Shown: positions 36,580-46,063, numbered from the stretch's first letter. The stretch: DNA of 64,000 nucleotides from Lachnospiraceae bacterium (GCA_022791975.1 JAAWAC010000041.1:248001-312000), one strand, 5' to 3'. Numbers and translations: made by a program. Notes: a model not told the origin generated them from the letters alone.

Positions 36580-38718
36580 ATGAAAAAAATATTGAGCTAT
36601 TCCGTGGTACTCTTTGTACTTACGGTAATTCTTTTGTTGATTATCCCATTGCCTGCGGCCATCGTGGACGTGGCAATCATTTTGAATATATCTCTGTCCC
36701 TGATGATCTTGGTTATCACCATGACGATCCGGGAGCCTTTGGAATTTGCCATATTTCCGTCGCTACTGTTGATTACAACCCTGTTCCGTCTTGGTATCAA
36801 CGTGTCTACCACGAGAAATATTCTGAGCAACTCCGGTTCCTCTGGACAGATTATTAAGGCCTTTGGTGATTTTATTCTCCAGGGAAATGTGGTGGTAGGT
36901 CTTGTAATCTACCTGATCATCGTTTTGATGCAGTTTATTGTTATTACCAAAGGTGCGGAACGTGTATCCGAGGTTGCGGCCAGATTTACTCTGGATGCTA
37001 TGCCTGGTAAGCAGATGGCTATTGATGCAGACCTGAATTCAGGCCTTATCGATGAGCAGCAGGCAAAAGCACGGCGTGAGAAGATCCAGCGGGAAGCGGA
37101 TTTCTACGGTTCCATGGATGGTGCCACCAAGATTGTAAAGGGTGACTCCGTCATGTCGCTGATTACCACAGGTGTAAACCTTATCGGCGGTATTATTATC
37201 GGCCTTGTGCAGGGCGGAGCCACTATCGGCCAGGTGGCTACTACCTACTCCATCGCTACAGTAGGTGATGGCCTGGTAGGGCAGATTCCCTCTCTGTTGA
37301 TTTCCACAGCCACAGGTATGATTGTGACCCGTGCGGTGGCAGAGGGAAGCCTGAACGAGGATATTTCCAAGCAGTTTACAGCTCAGCCCACAGCGATTAT
37401 GATAAGTGGTGTGGTTGTGGCGATTTTGACTGTGATCCCGGGTATGCCGGTGATCCAGCTTCTCATGGTATCCTCTGGTTTGATCGGGGGCGGATACTAT
37501 CTGTCCAGAAAAATTCAGGAGGAGCCCTCTATGGCGGGGGTAGGATTTGCTACCGCTCCCGGAGGGGAAGGACCGGCGGAGGAAGCGGCCCCGGAGGGCG
37601 GGGAAACTCTGCGACAGGTTACAGAAGAGGAGTACTACAAGGATGTCAATAATGTCTATAACTTATTGACGGTGGAGCCCATAGAGATGGAGTTTGGTTA
37701 CAGCCTGATACCGCTGGTGGATGAATCTGTGGGTGGTCGGCTGATTAACCGGATTGTGATTTTCCGCAGGCAGTATGCACAGGATATGGGCTTTGTAATT
37801 CCCTCCATCCGTCTCCGTGACAGTTCGGGGCTGAATACCAATCAGTACAGCATTAAAATTAAGGGCGAGGAGGTAGCCAAGGGAGAGCTTTTGGTGGATT
37901 ATTTCCTGGCTTTGGACCCGGAAAATCCGGAGATGGAAATCGATGGTATTGAGACCATTGAACCGGCCTATGGAATTCCCAGCCGATGGATTCGGCCGGA
38001 GGATCGGGAGATGGCGGAGATATACGGCTATACGGTCATAGACCCGTTGTCTGTATTGGTGACCCATCTGTCTGAGGTAGTCAAGCAGCATGCACATGAG
38101 CTGTTGACCAGGCAGGAGATTATACATCTGGTGGAGAATACAAAAAAGAATTCGCCAGAGCTTATTGAGGAAGCATTTCCCAATTTTATCAATTACAGCC
38201 TGTTTCAAAAGATTCTCACCAGTCTTTTGAAGGAGGGCGTACCTATCAAGGATATGGAAACCATTATCGAAACCAGTCTGGAGAGTATTTCCGAGACCGG
38301 GTTACCGGTGAAGGATGTGGATGCGTTGCTTGAGCGTATCCGGACAGCTCTGAAACGTACCATTACCCGCCTTTACTGTGAAGATGGCAGTATGAAAGTC
38401 ATCACCATGGATGCGGAGTTGGAGCGGACCATGGTCAGCTGCCTGTCCAAGGGAGAGAGAGGTTATTACCTGGCTTTAAGCCCCGAGGTACTCCAGAGCC
38501 TTATCAATCAGATTACCGTACAGCTTAAGAAATTTAACAGTCTGTCTCAGAGCCCGGTAATTTTGACGTCTCAGGTAATGCGTGTTCATTTTTACCGGCT
38601 CATTGACCAGTTTTATCCCAATGTGAGGGTATTATCCTTTAATGAGATAGCCAATAATATTCAGATACAATCTATTGGTAGCCTGACTCTTGAGAGCTCA
38701 GAGAGAAGGGGTGCCTAA
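36580..38718 (+). CDS. flhA: Flagellar export gate protein FlhA
   Basis: Nonameric export gate and ion-driven protein exporter. The 712-residue protein has about eight membrane helices in the first 320 residues, including the conserved REPLEFAIFPSLLLITTLFR segment, then a large cytoplasmic domain (about 340-712). ATG 36580 has GGATGGAG six bases before it and gives MKKILSYSVV; ATG 36568 in the same frame overlaps that site. flhF and flhG do not follow; fliA is next. Confidence 0.96.
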   Translation: MKKILSYSVVLFVLTVILLLIIPLPAAIVDVAIILNISLSLMILVITMTIREPLEFAIFPSLLLITTLFRLGINVSTTRNILSNSGSSGQIIKAFGDFILQGNVVVGLVIYLIIVLMQFIVITKGAERVSEVAARFTLDAMPGKQMAIDADLNSGLIDEQQAKARREKIQREADFYGSMDGATKIVKGDSVMSLITTGVNLIGGIIIGLVQGGATIGQVATTYSIATVGDGLVGQIPSLLISTATGMIVTRAVAEGSLNEDISKQFTAQPTAIMISGVVVAILTVIPGMPVIQLLMVSSGLIGGGYYLSRKIQEEPSMAGVGFATAPGGEGPAEEAAPEGGETLRQVTEEEYYKDVNNVYNLLTVEPIEMEFGYSLIPLVDESVGGRLINRIVIFRRQYAQDMGFVIPSIRLRDSSGLNTNQYSIKIKGEEVAKGELLVDYFLALDPENPEMEIDGIETIEPAYGIPSRWIRPEDREMAEIYGYTVIDPLSVLVTHLSEVVKQHAHELLTRQEIIHLVENTKKNSPELIEEAFPNFINYSLFQKILTSLLKEGVPIKDMETIIETSLESISETGLPVKDVDALLERIRTALKRTITRLYCEDGSMKVITMDAELERTMVSCLSKGERGYYLALSPEVLQSLINQITVQLKKFNSLSQSPVILTSQVMRVHFYRLIDQFYPNVRVLSFNEIANNIQIQSIGSLTLESSERRGA

Positions 38719-38736
38719 CCTGTAAGGGGTTGATGC

Positions 38737-39498
38737 ATGATGGCTCAGACAGAAAATTTAAAAGATAAGACAAATGAGGAGCTTTTAGTGCTGTACCGGG
38801 AGAGCAAGCGGCTGGAGGTAAAGCAGGAGCTGGTAATGCGTTACCTTTATATTGTAAAGACCATAGCCGCACAGATGCGGGGGGTCTATGCAGGCTCTTT
38901 GCAGATGGAAGATATTATCAATGAGGGCGTAATTGCCATAATGAAGGGGATTGACAGATACGATCCAAAGCGGGATAATAAGTTTGAGACTTTTATATCC
39001 AGACGTATCCGGGGAATGATTATTGACCTGGTACGCAAAAATGACTGGATGCCCCGGGATTTCCGAAAGCAGATACGGCTGATGGAGGAGGCGCGGGGAG
39101 AGCTGGGAAATGAAGCTACAGAGGAATCCATTGCAGAGCATATGGGAATGGATGTGAAGAAATATCGAAAGCTTCAGAGCATGAGTGTGATTATGAATGT
39201 GCTGTCCCTGGATATGCTCAGCGATGATGAGGATGAACATCAGTCCCTCCAGGTGTCCAGCAGAGATATTGATTCCCAGCCGGAGAAGGCTTTTCTCCAA
39301 GGGGAGTCTCGCCAGCTTTTGGCGGAGGCTGTAAAAAGCCTGAAAGAAAAGGAACAGATGGTGGTTTCTCTCTACTATGTGGAAGAGCTGAATATGGGAC
39401 AGATCGCGGAGATTTTGGGGGTCAGCGAGCCACGTATCTCCCAGATCCACAGCAATGCCATCCGAAGGCTGAAAGCATATATGAGTAGCTATGTATAG
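38737..39498 (+). CDS. fliA: Flagellar sigma factor FliA/SigD (sigma-28)
   Basis: RNA polymerase sigma factor for late flagellar and chemotaxis genes. The 253-residue protein has region 2 (EDIINEGVIAIMKGIDRYDP, FETFISRRIRGMIID), region 3 (KNDWMPRDFRKQ) and region 4 (KEKEQMVVSLYYVEELNMG followed by an HTH SEPRISQIHSNAIRRLK). ATG ATG at 38737/38740 follow AAGGGG. Its likely targets in the window are the CCGATAT elements at 6137 and 13940. Confidence 0.96.
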   Translation: MMAQTENLKDKTNEELLVLYRESKRLEVKQELVMRYLYIVKTIAAQMRGVYAGSLQMEDIINEGVIAIMKGIDRYDPKRDNKFETFISRRIRGMIIDLVRKNDWMPRDFRKQIRLMEEARGELGNEATEESIAEHMGMDVKKYRKLQSMSVIMNVLSLDMLSDDEDEHQSLQVSSRDIDSQPEKAFLQGESRQLLAEAVKSLKEKEQMVVSLYYVEELNMGQIAEILGVSEPRISQIHSNAIRRLKAYMSSYV

Positions 39499-39551
39499 AA
39501 ACCAATTTAGTCAGACAGCAGATAGACTAGGAAAAAGAGGAGGAAACAGGA

Positions 39552-40319
39552 ATGTATCAGGGATTCTATAACCTGACATCCGGTATGCTGACACAGAGCA
39601 GAAATTTGAATGTCATCAGCAACAATATGGTGAATGTTCAGACCGCAGGCTATAAGCGGGAAAAAATGGTCAGCAGTACCTTTGAGGAGGAGATGCTCTA
39701 TCGAACAGGGAGAGTCAACAAGGATGATCCTGTGGAGTTGGGTGTTACCTCCAAGATTAAAACCGCCCAGAGAACTTATGTAAACTATGAGCAGGGAAGT
39801 TTTAACAGCACTGGCGGTGTATTTGATTTTGCCCTGAACGGAAATGGATTTTTCTGTATAGATACAGCAGAAGGGGTTCGCTATACGAGGAATGGCTCTT
39901 TTCATGTGGATAACGAGGGCTATCTGATGTTGGATAATCTGGGACGGGTGCAGGGACAGAATGGGCCCATTCAGATTGCCAGTGAGAATTTGGTGGTGGA
40001 CGGCAACGGCGCTATCCGGGGATGGGATGAAAATGGCAATGAGCAGGAGTATGGTATTCTGCGCATTGTGGATTTTGAGGATTACCAACAGCTCCACAAG
40101 GAGGACTACGGTCTGTATTCCACCAATCAGGCGCCCCGCCAGGTGACTGATGGAGAGACTGGTGTGCTTTGGCAGACGCTGGAGCGCTCCAATGTGGATA
40201 TGGTGGAGGAGATGACATCCCTGATGTCCTCTCAGAGAGCTCTTCAAAGTGCAGCGCAGGTCCTTAAAATGTACGATCAGATTATGAGTAAATCGGCAAC
40301 AGATGTAGGAAGATTGTAA
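39552..40319 (+). CDS. flhO: Flagellar rod/hook protein of the FlgF/FlgG (FlhO) type
   Basis: A 255-residue rod protein with N-terminal SNNMVNVQTAGYKREK, central GFFCIDTAEGVRYTRNGSF and C-terminal ERSNVDMVEEMTSLMSSQRA. In B. subtilis the pair flhO-flhP encodes the FlgF/FlgG-like distal rod; this gene and the next match that pair in size and order, although placed in the main cluster. Ribosome site GAGGAGGAAACAGGA. Confidence 0.9.
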   Translation: MYQGFYNLTSGMLTQSRNLNVISNNMVNVQTAGYKREKMVSSTFEEEMLYRTGRVNKDDPVELGVTSKIKTAQRTYVNYEQGSFNSTGGVFDFALNGNGFFCIDTAEGVRYTRNGSFHVDNEGYLMLDNLGRVQGQNGPIQIASENLVVDGNGAIRGWDENGNEQEYGILRIVDFEDYQQLHKEDYGLYSTNQAPRQVTDGETGVLWQTLERSNVDMVEEMTSLMSSQRALQSAAQVLKMYDQIMSKSATDVGRL

Positions 40320-40332
40320 GGAGGAAGTAAAC

Positions 40333-41064
40333 ATGTATCAGTCATTTTATACGGGAGCCTTGGGTGCTGGAAGCTTTCTGGCAAAGCTGAGCGTGGTTTC
40401 CAACAATCTGGCCAATATTAACAACAATGGCTTTAAAAAGGAAAGTGTGGAGTTTGCTGATCTACTGAAATATAATCTGAATGATTCGGAGGATGCGGTT
40501 ACGGAGCTTATGGCTGGTAACGGTATGCGTGTACAGCGGACCTATTCGAATTTTAATTCAGCGGCCGTAACACAGACCAATGGTGTGCTGGACTTTGCCA
40601 TTTTGCAGGACAGAGCCTTTTTTATGGTACAGGATGTGGGTACAGAGGCTATCACTTATACCCGCAGCGGCCATTTCCATCGGGGAGAGCTGGATGGAAA
40701 GTTTTATCTGATGACGGATTCCAACCGTCTGGTGCTGGATCAGAATCAGCAGCCTATTGAGTTAGGGCAGCTGGAGGGAGAGGATCTGGGAGAGGTGCGC
40801 GAAAAGGTGGCCCTCTATACTTTTGAGCATCCCAGCCGTCTTCTTCATGTGGGAGATAATGAGTTTGCTCCCCAGGATGAGGGCGCAGAACCTATTCTGA
40901 TTGAGAGTCCCATGCTGGCCACTGGAGCTCTGGAGCGCTCCGATACGGATATGGCTGATGAAATGGTACAGGTGATTCAGTGCCAGCGAGCATTTTCTTA
41001 TGCGCTGAAGGTGGTAAACACAGCGGACGAGGTTGAGAGTACCATTAATGCTCTGCGCTCGTAA
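40333..41064 (+). CDS. flhP: Flagellar rod protein of the FlgG (FlhP) type
   Basis: A 243-residue protein with N-terminal SNNLANINNNGFKKE, central TYTRSGHFH and C-terminal ERSDTDMADEMVQVIQCQRAFSYALKVV. Second member of the distal rod pair, 13 bases after the first. Ribosome site TAAGGAGGAAGTAAAC. Confidence 0.9.
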   Translation: MYQSFYTGALGAGSFLAKLSVVSNNLANINNNGFKKESVEFADLLKYNLNDSEDAVTELMAGNGMRVQRTYSNFNSAAVTQTNGVLDFAILQDRAFFMVQDVGTEAITYTRSGHFHRGELDGKFYLMTDSNRLVLDQNQQPIELGQLEGEDLGEVREKVALYTFEHPSRLLHVGDNEFAPQDEGAEPILIESPMLATGALERSDTDMADEMVQVIQCQRAFSYALKVVNTADEVESTINALRS

Positions 41065-41085
41065 GCATAATGGTGAGAGGTGAGT

Positions 41086-41709
41086 ATGAGAATAAAAAGC
41101 TATGAAGACATGAACCTTCAGGAACTAGATGTTATGAAGGAAATCAGCAGTATTGGCACAAGCCATGCTGCTACATCCCTTTCCAAGCTTTTGCAGAAGG
41201 AAGTGCGAATCACGATTCCAGAGGTGAGTGTCCTGGGGTATGAGGAAGCAGTGGAAAGAATTGGAGAGATTGAGGAGCTGGTGGCGGCCACGCTGGTTCA
41301 GATGTCCCGGGATGTGAACGGACTGATTCTCTTTATCTTTAAAATGGATATGGCAAATGTGGTGCTGGAGAAGCTTATCGGAAGAGGGTATACCTCTTTT
41401 GAGGAGATGGATGACCTTGCCTATTCTGCTTTGGAGGAGGTGGGAAACATTATCATCTGCTCCTATGTAAATGCTTTTGCCCAGCTGGTGGGAGTGGATA
41501 TTGATTTGTCGGTTCCCAGTTCCACGGTAAATATGCTGGGGGGAATTTTAACAGTGCCCATTGCAGAGTACGGGTACGAGACAGATAAGCTCATGTATAT
41601 TAATGCGGAGTTTGTCATGGACGGTGTCAGGCTTTCGGACGGGCTTTTGATGCTCCCTGACATTGAGTCCCTGAATAGTATATTAGAGAAATTAGGTGTT
41701 TTGAGTTGA
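41086..41709 (+). CDS. cheC: CheY-P phosphatase CheC
   Basis: Dephosphorylates CheY-P and binds CheD. In this 207-residue protein the second active site is complete (S114-x3-E118-x2-N121 with P144), while the first reads D15-x3-E19-x2-S22 with P45, i.e. Asn is replaced by Ser. Activity may rest on one site. ATG 41086 is preferred to GTG 41080. The stop overlaps the cheD start by 4 bases. Confidence 0.94.
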   Translation: MRIKSYEDMNLQELDVMKEISSIGTSHAATSLSKLLQKEVRITIPEVSVLGYEEAVERIGEIEELVAATLVQMSRDVNGLILFIFKMDMANVVLEKLIGRGYTSFEEMDDLAYSALEEVGNIIICSYVNAFAQLVGVDIDLSVPSSTVNMLGGILTVPIAEYGYETDKLMYINAEFVMDGVRLSDGLLMLPDIESLNSILEKLGVLS

Positions 41710-42191
41710 CAGCGAATAGTTTAAAAGTAGGGATCGGGGACATGAAATTTGCCAGGGGAGAGGGTGAAATTATTACATACGCTCTTGGCTCTTGTATTGG
41801 GATAACATTCTATGATCCGTTCCTGAAGCTGGGGGGACTTCTGCACGTTATGCTGCCTATGCGGACTGACCCTAATGATCAAAAGGTATACAAGTACGCG
41901 GACACAGGACTTCGGGAGATGATCCGCAAGCTCTCAGCTTTTGGTATGGTGAAGAGCAGAACCATTGTAAAAATTGCAGGGGGAGCAAAGATGTTTGAAA
42001 TCCGGGGGAATTCCGATTTCGGAAACATCGGGCAGAGGAACGCTGCAATGGTAAAAAAGGTATTGATGGAAGAACGGATGCGCATTTCGGCAGAGGATAC
42101 AGGAGGTAGCTCTGCTCGGACCATGGTGATCAATGTGGCCACCGGGGACGTTATCATCCGGTCAGCCGGAAAGCCGGAAAGGCATCTATAA
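41706..42191 (+). CDS. cheD: Chemoreceptor glutamine deamidase CheD
   Basis: Deamidates receptor glutamines and stimulates CheC. The 161-residue protein has the Cys-His-Thr triad T24, C30 (ALGSCIGITFYD) and H47 (GGLLHVMLP), spaced as in characterised CheD. The start is TTG 41706, overlapping the cheC stop (TTGA), which suggests coupled translation. Confidence 0.94.
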   Translation: MTANSLKVGIGDMKFARGEGEIITYALGSCIGITFYDPFLKLGGLLHVMLPMRTDPNDQKVYKYADTGLREMIRKLSAFGMVKSRTIVKIAGGAKMFEIRGNSDFGNIGQRNAAMVKKVLMEERMRISAEDTGGSSARTMVINVATGDVIIRSAGKPERHL

Positions 42192-42209
42192 GGGAAGGAG
42201 CGGATACAC

Positions 42210-43145
42210 GTGGAAAGAGAAAAAGAGGGAATTCTTCTTGAATCGGGCACAAATGAAATTGAAATTATGAAGTTTACGATTCAGGGTGAGTTTTACGGTA
42301 TCAATGTGGCTAAGGTTAAGGAGATTATGATGAGCGAGAAGGTAAAAGGAATGCCTCACGCCCATCCGGCTGTGGAGGGAATCTTCAAGCCCAGGGACAC
42401 ACTGATCACAGTAATCGATTTGGGCTACTATCTAACCAATGATAATTTGGAGCATAAGCCCAGAGATTTGTTTATTGTAACAAATTTCAATAAAATGACG
42501 GTTGCTTTCCGCGTGCAGAGCATTGAAGGTATCAGCCGCATTTCCTGGAAAGATATTCAGAAGCCAGATAAGACCTTAAGTCATGGGGAGGAGGGCGTAG
42601 CCACAGGAATTGCCCAGTGCTCCGGAGAGCTGGTTACCATTCTGGACTTTGAGAAAATCGTGGCGGAGATTGCACCGGAGACCACCATTCAGATTTCCGA
42701 GGTGGAGCAGATGGGAGATCGTCCCCTTTGTAGTTGTCCCCTGGTGATTGCGGAGGATTCCATCCTTCTCCAGAAAATGATTGACGATTCTCTGGAGCGT
42801 GCCGGCTTTATGGATGTAAAGAACTTCAACAATGGACAGGAGGCCTGGAATTATCTGAAGAGTCTGCGAAATGATTCAGATCTGTATGAAAAGGTAAACC
42901 TGATTATCACAGATATTGAGATGCCGGAGATGGATGGCCATCGGTTGACTAAGTTGGTCAAGGATGATCCCAGACTGAAGCTTATTCCGGTGGTAATTTT
43001 CTCCTCCCTGATCGATGATCAGATGCGCATTAAGGGGGAGGCTCTGGGAGCGGACGAACAACTGACCAAGCCGGAGATTGGCCATCTGGTTCATGTAATT
43101 GACAGTCTGTTGGAGAGATTCCAGAAGCAAGTGAAGGAATTATAA
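42210..43145 (+). CDS. cheV: CheV coupling protein (CheW domain plus receiver)
   Basis: Phosphorylatable adaptor between receptors and CheA. In 311 residues: a CheW-like domain (about 15-165), then a receiver domain (about 180-305) with ED near the start, phospho-acceptor Asp in LIITDIEMPEMDG and Lys near QLTKPE. Start is GTG 42210 after GGAAGGAG. It is the last gene of the fla/che cluster and is followed by a terminator. Confidence 0.94.
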   Translation: MEREKEGILLESGTNEIEIMKFTIQGEFYGINVAKVKEIMMSEKVKGMPHAHPAVEGIFKPRDTLITVIDLGYYLTNDNLEHKPRDLFIVTNFNKMTVAFRVQSIEGISRISWKDIQKPDKTLSHGEEGVATGIAQCSGELVTILDFEKIVAEIAPETTIQISEVEQMGDRPLCSCPLVIAEDSILLQKMIDDSLERAGFMDVKNFNNGQEAWNYLKSLRNDSDLYEKVNLIITDIEMPEMDGHRLTKLVKDDPRLKLIPVVIFSSLIDDQMRIKGEALGADEQLTKPEIGHLVHVIDSLLERFQKQVKEL

Positions 43146-43161
43146 AAGAGATATAAAAGAA

Positions 43162-43205
43162 AAGCTGCCATACAGGGAAGGAGCCCAGTATGGTAGCTTT
43201 TTTCT
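43162..43205 (+). terminator. Terminator of the fla/che cluster
   Basis: AAAGCTGCCATAC and GTATGGTAGCTTT form a 13-bp stem with one G-T pair, followed by a T-run into 43203. Confidence 0.9.
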
Positions 43206-43266
43206 TTGGATAGTCTGTGGAAACTAGATGCGTAGGGGTAGCTGGTAAACGGGGGCGGAATTTGAC

Positions 43267-43731
43267 CTATACGCCACAGATGCCCTGCACCTGTGCCAGA
43301 GGAAGCCCGGTTTTCTCCGCTGCCTGTTCCGGGGACATCCCACTTTTATAGAGCCGCCGTACCGTAAAGTCCAGTGCCTCTCCAATCTCGATTACATGCC
43401 CATCCGGATCGAGGATGCGAATAACTCGTTGTCCCCAGCTGTGTTCCATAAGGGGATTCAGATAGGAGATGGTACCCGGATACTGTGTAAGCCTTTCCTG
43501 AAAGGCATCCAGATCATTCTCTTCAAAGTACAGCTCCTTATCTGCATGGCCAGGGATAGACTCTTTCCCAATAAGCGTTTCCCAGATACGTTTGTCCTGA
43601 AGGACCAGCCCTTCGGTCAGAATTACATTTCCGCCAAAATCGGTGACAACCGCCAAACCGGATAAATCTTGATAGAATTTTTTAGAGTGCTCGATATCCT
43701 TTACTACCAGGAGAATGTTTTTTAATTTCAT
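43267..43731 (-). CDS. VOC (glyoxalase-like) protein with HTH-like tail
   Basis: A 154-residue protein. Residues 1-120 fit the vicinal oxygen chelate fold: MKLKNILLVVKDIEHSKKFY at the start and RILDPDGHVIEIGE at the end of the second module, with possible metal ligands His and Glu. Substrate unknown. The last 30 residues (VRRLYKSGMSPEQAAEKTG and on) look like a small helix-turn-helix, unusual for this family. It stands alone on the minus strand. Confidence 0.85.
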   Translation of the reverse strand: MKLKNILLVVKDIEHSKKFYQDLSGLAVVTDFGGNVILTEGLVLQDKRIWETLIGKESIPGHADKELYFEENDLDAFQERLTQYPGTISYLNPLMEHSWGQRVIRILDPDGHVIEIGEALDFTVRRLYKSGMSPEQAAEKTGLPLAQVQGICGV

Positions 43732-43827
43732 AGGAACCTCGTTTTTGGGTGGCAGTCGATGGATTCCACTATGGTTCAGTGACGGTTTTTAAACAGCTTA
43801 GCAGGCTGGGAGTTCTAAATAGAAATA

Positions 43828-43876
43828 AAAACAAAAGAGTCATAAGCGCTGAATCCTCCAACATTTATGGCTCTTC
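43828..43876 (-). terminator. Terminator of tRNA-Gly
   Basis: On the minus strand AAGAGCCATAA pairs with TTATGACTCTT (one mismatch), followed by TTGTTTTTATTTC. Confidence 0.75.
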
Positions 43877-43879
43877 CCA

Positions 43880-43950
43880 AGCAGATAACGGGAATCGAAC
43901 CCGCCTCTCCAGCTTGGGAAGCTGGCGTTCTACCGATGAACTATATCTGC
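43880..43950 (-). tRNA. tRNA-Gly (CCC anticodon)
   Basis: Read on the minus strand. Acceptor GCAGATA pairs with TATCTGC; anticodon stem CCAGC/GCTGG around TTCCCAA, giving anticodon CCC for GGG; T arm GCGGG-TTCGATT-CCCGT with one G-T pair; discriminator T; 3' CCA not encoded. No other gene in the gap 43732-44057. Confidence 0.95.
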
Positions 43951-43958
43951 ATGCATGC

Positions 43959-43964
43959 ATTATA
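43959..43964 (-). promoter_or_regulatory. Possible -10 box of tRNA-Gly
   Basis: TATAAT on the minus strand, 8 bases before the tRNA 5' end. The matching -35 region (TTTTCT at 17-base spacing) is poor. Confidence 0.4.
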
Positions 43965-44057
43965 ACACGATTCTCCAAAAAAGAAAAGCATAAATTTTAG
44001 AAATTGCACATTTTGTGAAAGTGGGATATACTGAGGGCAGAGGAAAGGAAGGATACC

Positions 44058-45389
44058 ATGGACTTATTTGACTATATGAGGGAGACCTCCATGGAGCAGG
44101 AGGCTCCTCTGGCCTCCCGGCTGCGGCCAGGGACTCTGGAGGAGATTGTGGGACAGCAGCATATTCTGGGAAAGGATAAGCTTTTGTACAGGGCTATACA
44201 GGCGGACAAGCTGAGCTCCCTGATTTTTTATGGGCCACCAGGAACGGGAAAGACTACCATTGCCAAGGTGATTGCCCGTACCACCAGCGCAATCTTTCAA
44301 CAGATCAATGCCACGGTGGCGGGGAAAAAGGATATGGAGGCTGTGGTCCAGGAAGCCAAGGATGCTCGGGGCATGTATGGAAAAAGAACGATTCTATTTG
44401 TTGACGAGATTCACCGCTTTAATAAAGGACAGCAGGATTATCTGCTTCCCTTTGTGGAGGATGGCACGCTGATTCTAATAGGGGCTACCACGGAAAATCC
44501 CTATTTTGAAGTCAACGGGGCACTCCTGTCCCGGTCTGTGATCTTTGAGCTGAAATCGTTGGAAAAAGAGGATATTAAGACTTTGATTCGGCGGGCAGTC
44601 TATGATAGAGATAAAGGCATGGGAGCTTACAGTGCAGAAATTGATGAGGATGCGGAGGAATTTCTGGCAGACATGGCAGGAGGGGATGCCCGGGCGGCCC
44701 TGAATGCGGTGGAGCTGGGCGTGTTGACTACAAAGCCCGGGGCGGACCAGAAAATCCGCCTGACTTTGGAGGTGGTTTCCGAATGCATTCAAAAGCGGGC
44801 GGTGCGCTATGACAAGAATGGGGACAATCACTACGATGTGATTTCCGCCTTTATCAAAAGTATGCGGGGGTCTGATCCGGATGCGGCCGTGTATTATCTG
44901 GCAAAAATGATCTACGCTGGAGAGAATGTGACTTTTATTGCCCGCCGGATTTTGATCTGTGCGGCCGAGGATGTGGGAAACGCTGATCCCCAGGCTCTTG
45001 TGGTGGCAACAGCGGCAGCCCAGGCCTCAGAGCGGGTGGGATTTCCGGAATCCCAGATCATCCTGGCTCAGGCGGCATCCTATGTAGCCTGTGCTCCCAA
45101 GAGTAATGCGTCGGTGAATGCTATCAGCCGGGCCATGGAATCGGTGCGGGCAGTAAAGACTACGGTGCCGGTTCATCTCCAGGACGCCCACTATGCTGGT
45201 GCAAAGGGATTGGGGCATGGGGTGGGCTATAAGTATGCCCACGATTATCCCAATCACTATGTGAAACAACAATATTTACCCACTGAAATACAGGGAAGCG
45301 TTTTTTACGAGCCAGGAGATCTGGGGTATGAGCGGAAAATGAAAGAGAGAATGCAGGAAATCCGGAGGAATGAGCCCGGGAAGCCTTAA
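44058..45389 (+). CDS. rarA: Replication-associated recombination protein RarA (MgsA)
   Basis: AAA+ ATPase that acts at stalled replication forks. The 443-residue protein has MASRLRP-like start (ASRLRPGTLEEIVGQQHI), Walker A GPPGTGKTT near 59, Walker B FVDEIHRFNK, sensor GATTENPYFEVN, and the C-terminal tetramerisation domain with GYKYAHDYPNHYVKQQYLP. Its end overlaps the convergent cyclophilin gene by 4 bases. Confidence 0.96.
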   Translation: MDLFDYMRETSMEQEAPLASRLRPGTLEEIVGQQHILGKDKLLYRAIQADKLSSLIFYGPPGTGKTTIAKVIARTTSAIFQQINATVAGKKDMEAVVQEAKDARGMYGKRTILFVDEIHRFNKGQQDYLLPFVEDGTLILIGATTENPYFEVNGALLSRSVIFELKSLEKEDIKTLIRRAVYDRDKGMGAYSAEIDEDAEEFLADMAGGDARAALNAVELGVLTTKPGADQKIRLTLEVVSECIQKRAVRYDKNGDNHYDVISAFIKSMRGSDPDAAVYYLAKMIYAGENVTFIARRILICAAEDVGNADPQALVVATAAAQASERVGFPESQIILAQAASYVACAPKSNASVNAISRAMESVRAVKTTVPVHLQDAHYAGAKGLGHGVGYKYAHDYPNHYVKQQYLPTEIQGSVFYEPGDLGYERKMKERMQEIRRNEPGKP

Positions 45390-45907
45390 AATGTCTCCGG
45401 TTCCGGATATTCTGTTCCGAAGCATTCCACAGTCATGTTTTGAATCACCTGTTTCTCTAAGGGTCTGTCGGAAAAATCCACAGGGACCTGGGCAATGTGA
45501 TTTACCACGTCCATACCCTCCACTACCTTTCCGAAAGCGGCATAGCTTCCGTCCAGATGGGATGCCTCCTGGTGCACAATAAAAAACTGGCTTCCGGCAG
45601 AATCCGGATGCATGCTCCGGGCCATGGAAAGCACGCCAGGGGTATGGGGAAGCGGGTTGGAAAAGCCATTTTTATCAAATTCTCCTGGAATACTGTACCC
45701 AGGACCGCCGGTTCCTGTGCCCTTGGGGCAGCCACCCTGGATCATAAAGCCTTCTATCACCCGGTGAAAAATAAGGCCATTGTAGAAGCCCTTGTTTATA
45801 AGGCTGATAAAATTGTTGACAGTGTTGGGGGCTATATCCGGGTAGAGCTCTGCCTTGATACAGTCGCCGTTTTCCATTTCAATGGTTACGATAGGATTTT
45901 GTTCCAT
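45386..45907 (-). CDS. Cyclophilin-type peptidyl-prolyl isomerase
   Basis: A 173-residue cytoplasmic cyclophilin: FHRVIEGFMIQGG (catalytic Arg), GEF, GVLSMARS, SAGSQFFI and FGKVVEGMDVV are all present. ATG 45907 has AGAAGGAG nine to ten bases upstream; an in-frame ATG 48 bases earlier lacks one and adds no family sequence. No signal peptide. Confidence 0.94.
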   Translation of the reverse strand: MEQNPIVTIEMENGDCIKAELYPDIAPNTVNNFISLINKGFYNGLIFHRVIEGFMIQGGCPKGTGTGGPGYSIPGEFDKNGFSNPLPHTPGVLSMARSMHPDSAGSQFFIVHQEASHLDGSYAAFGKVVEGMDVVNHIAQVPVDFSDRPLEKQVIQNMTVECFGTEYPEPETF

Positions 45908-46063
45908 TTTATGTTTCTCCTTCTGTTGATTGCCCCAAAAGCCTTCTTTGGACATTATCTCTATATTCTAGCGGATTTTTTTGTTTCCGTAAAGGGTTTT
46001 TGTAGACAATTTCTGGAAAAAAGAGGATAATATTACCAGGCATTGTATATGGTAGGAGGGTGT

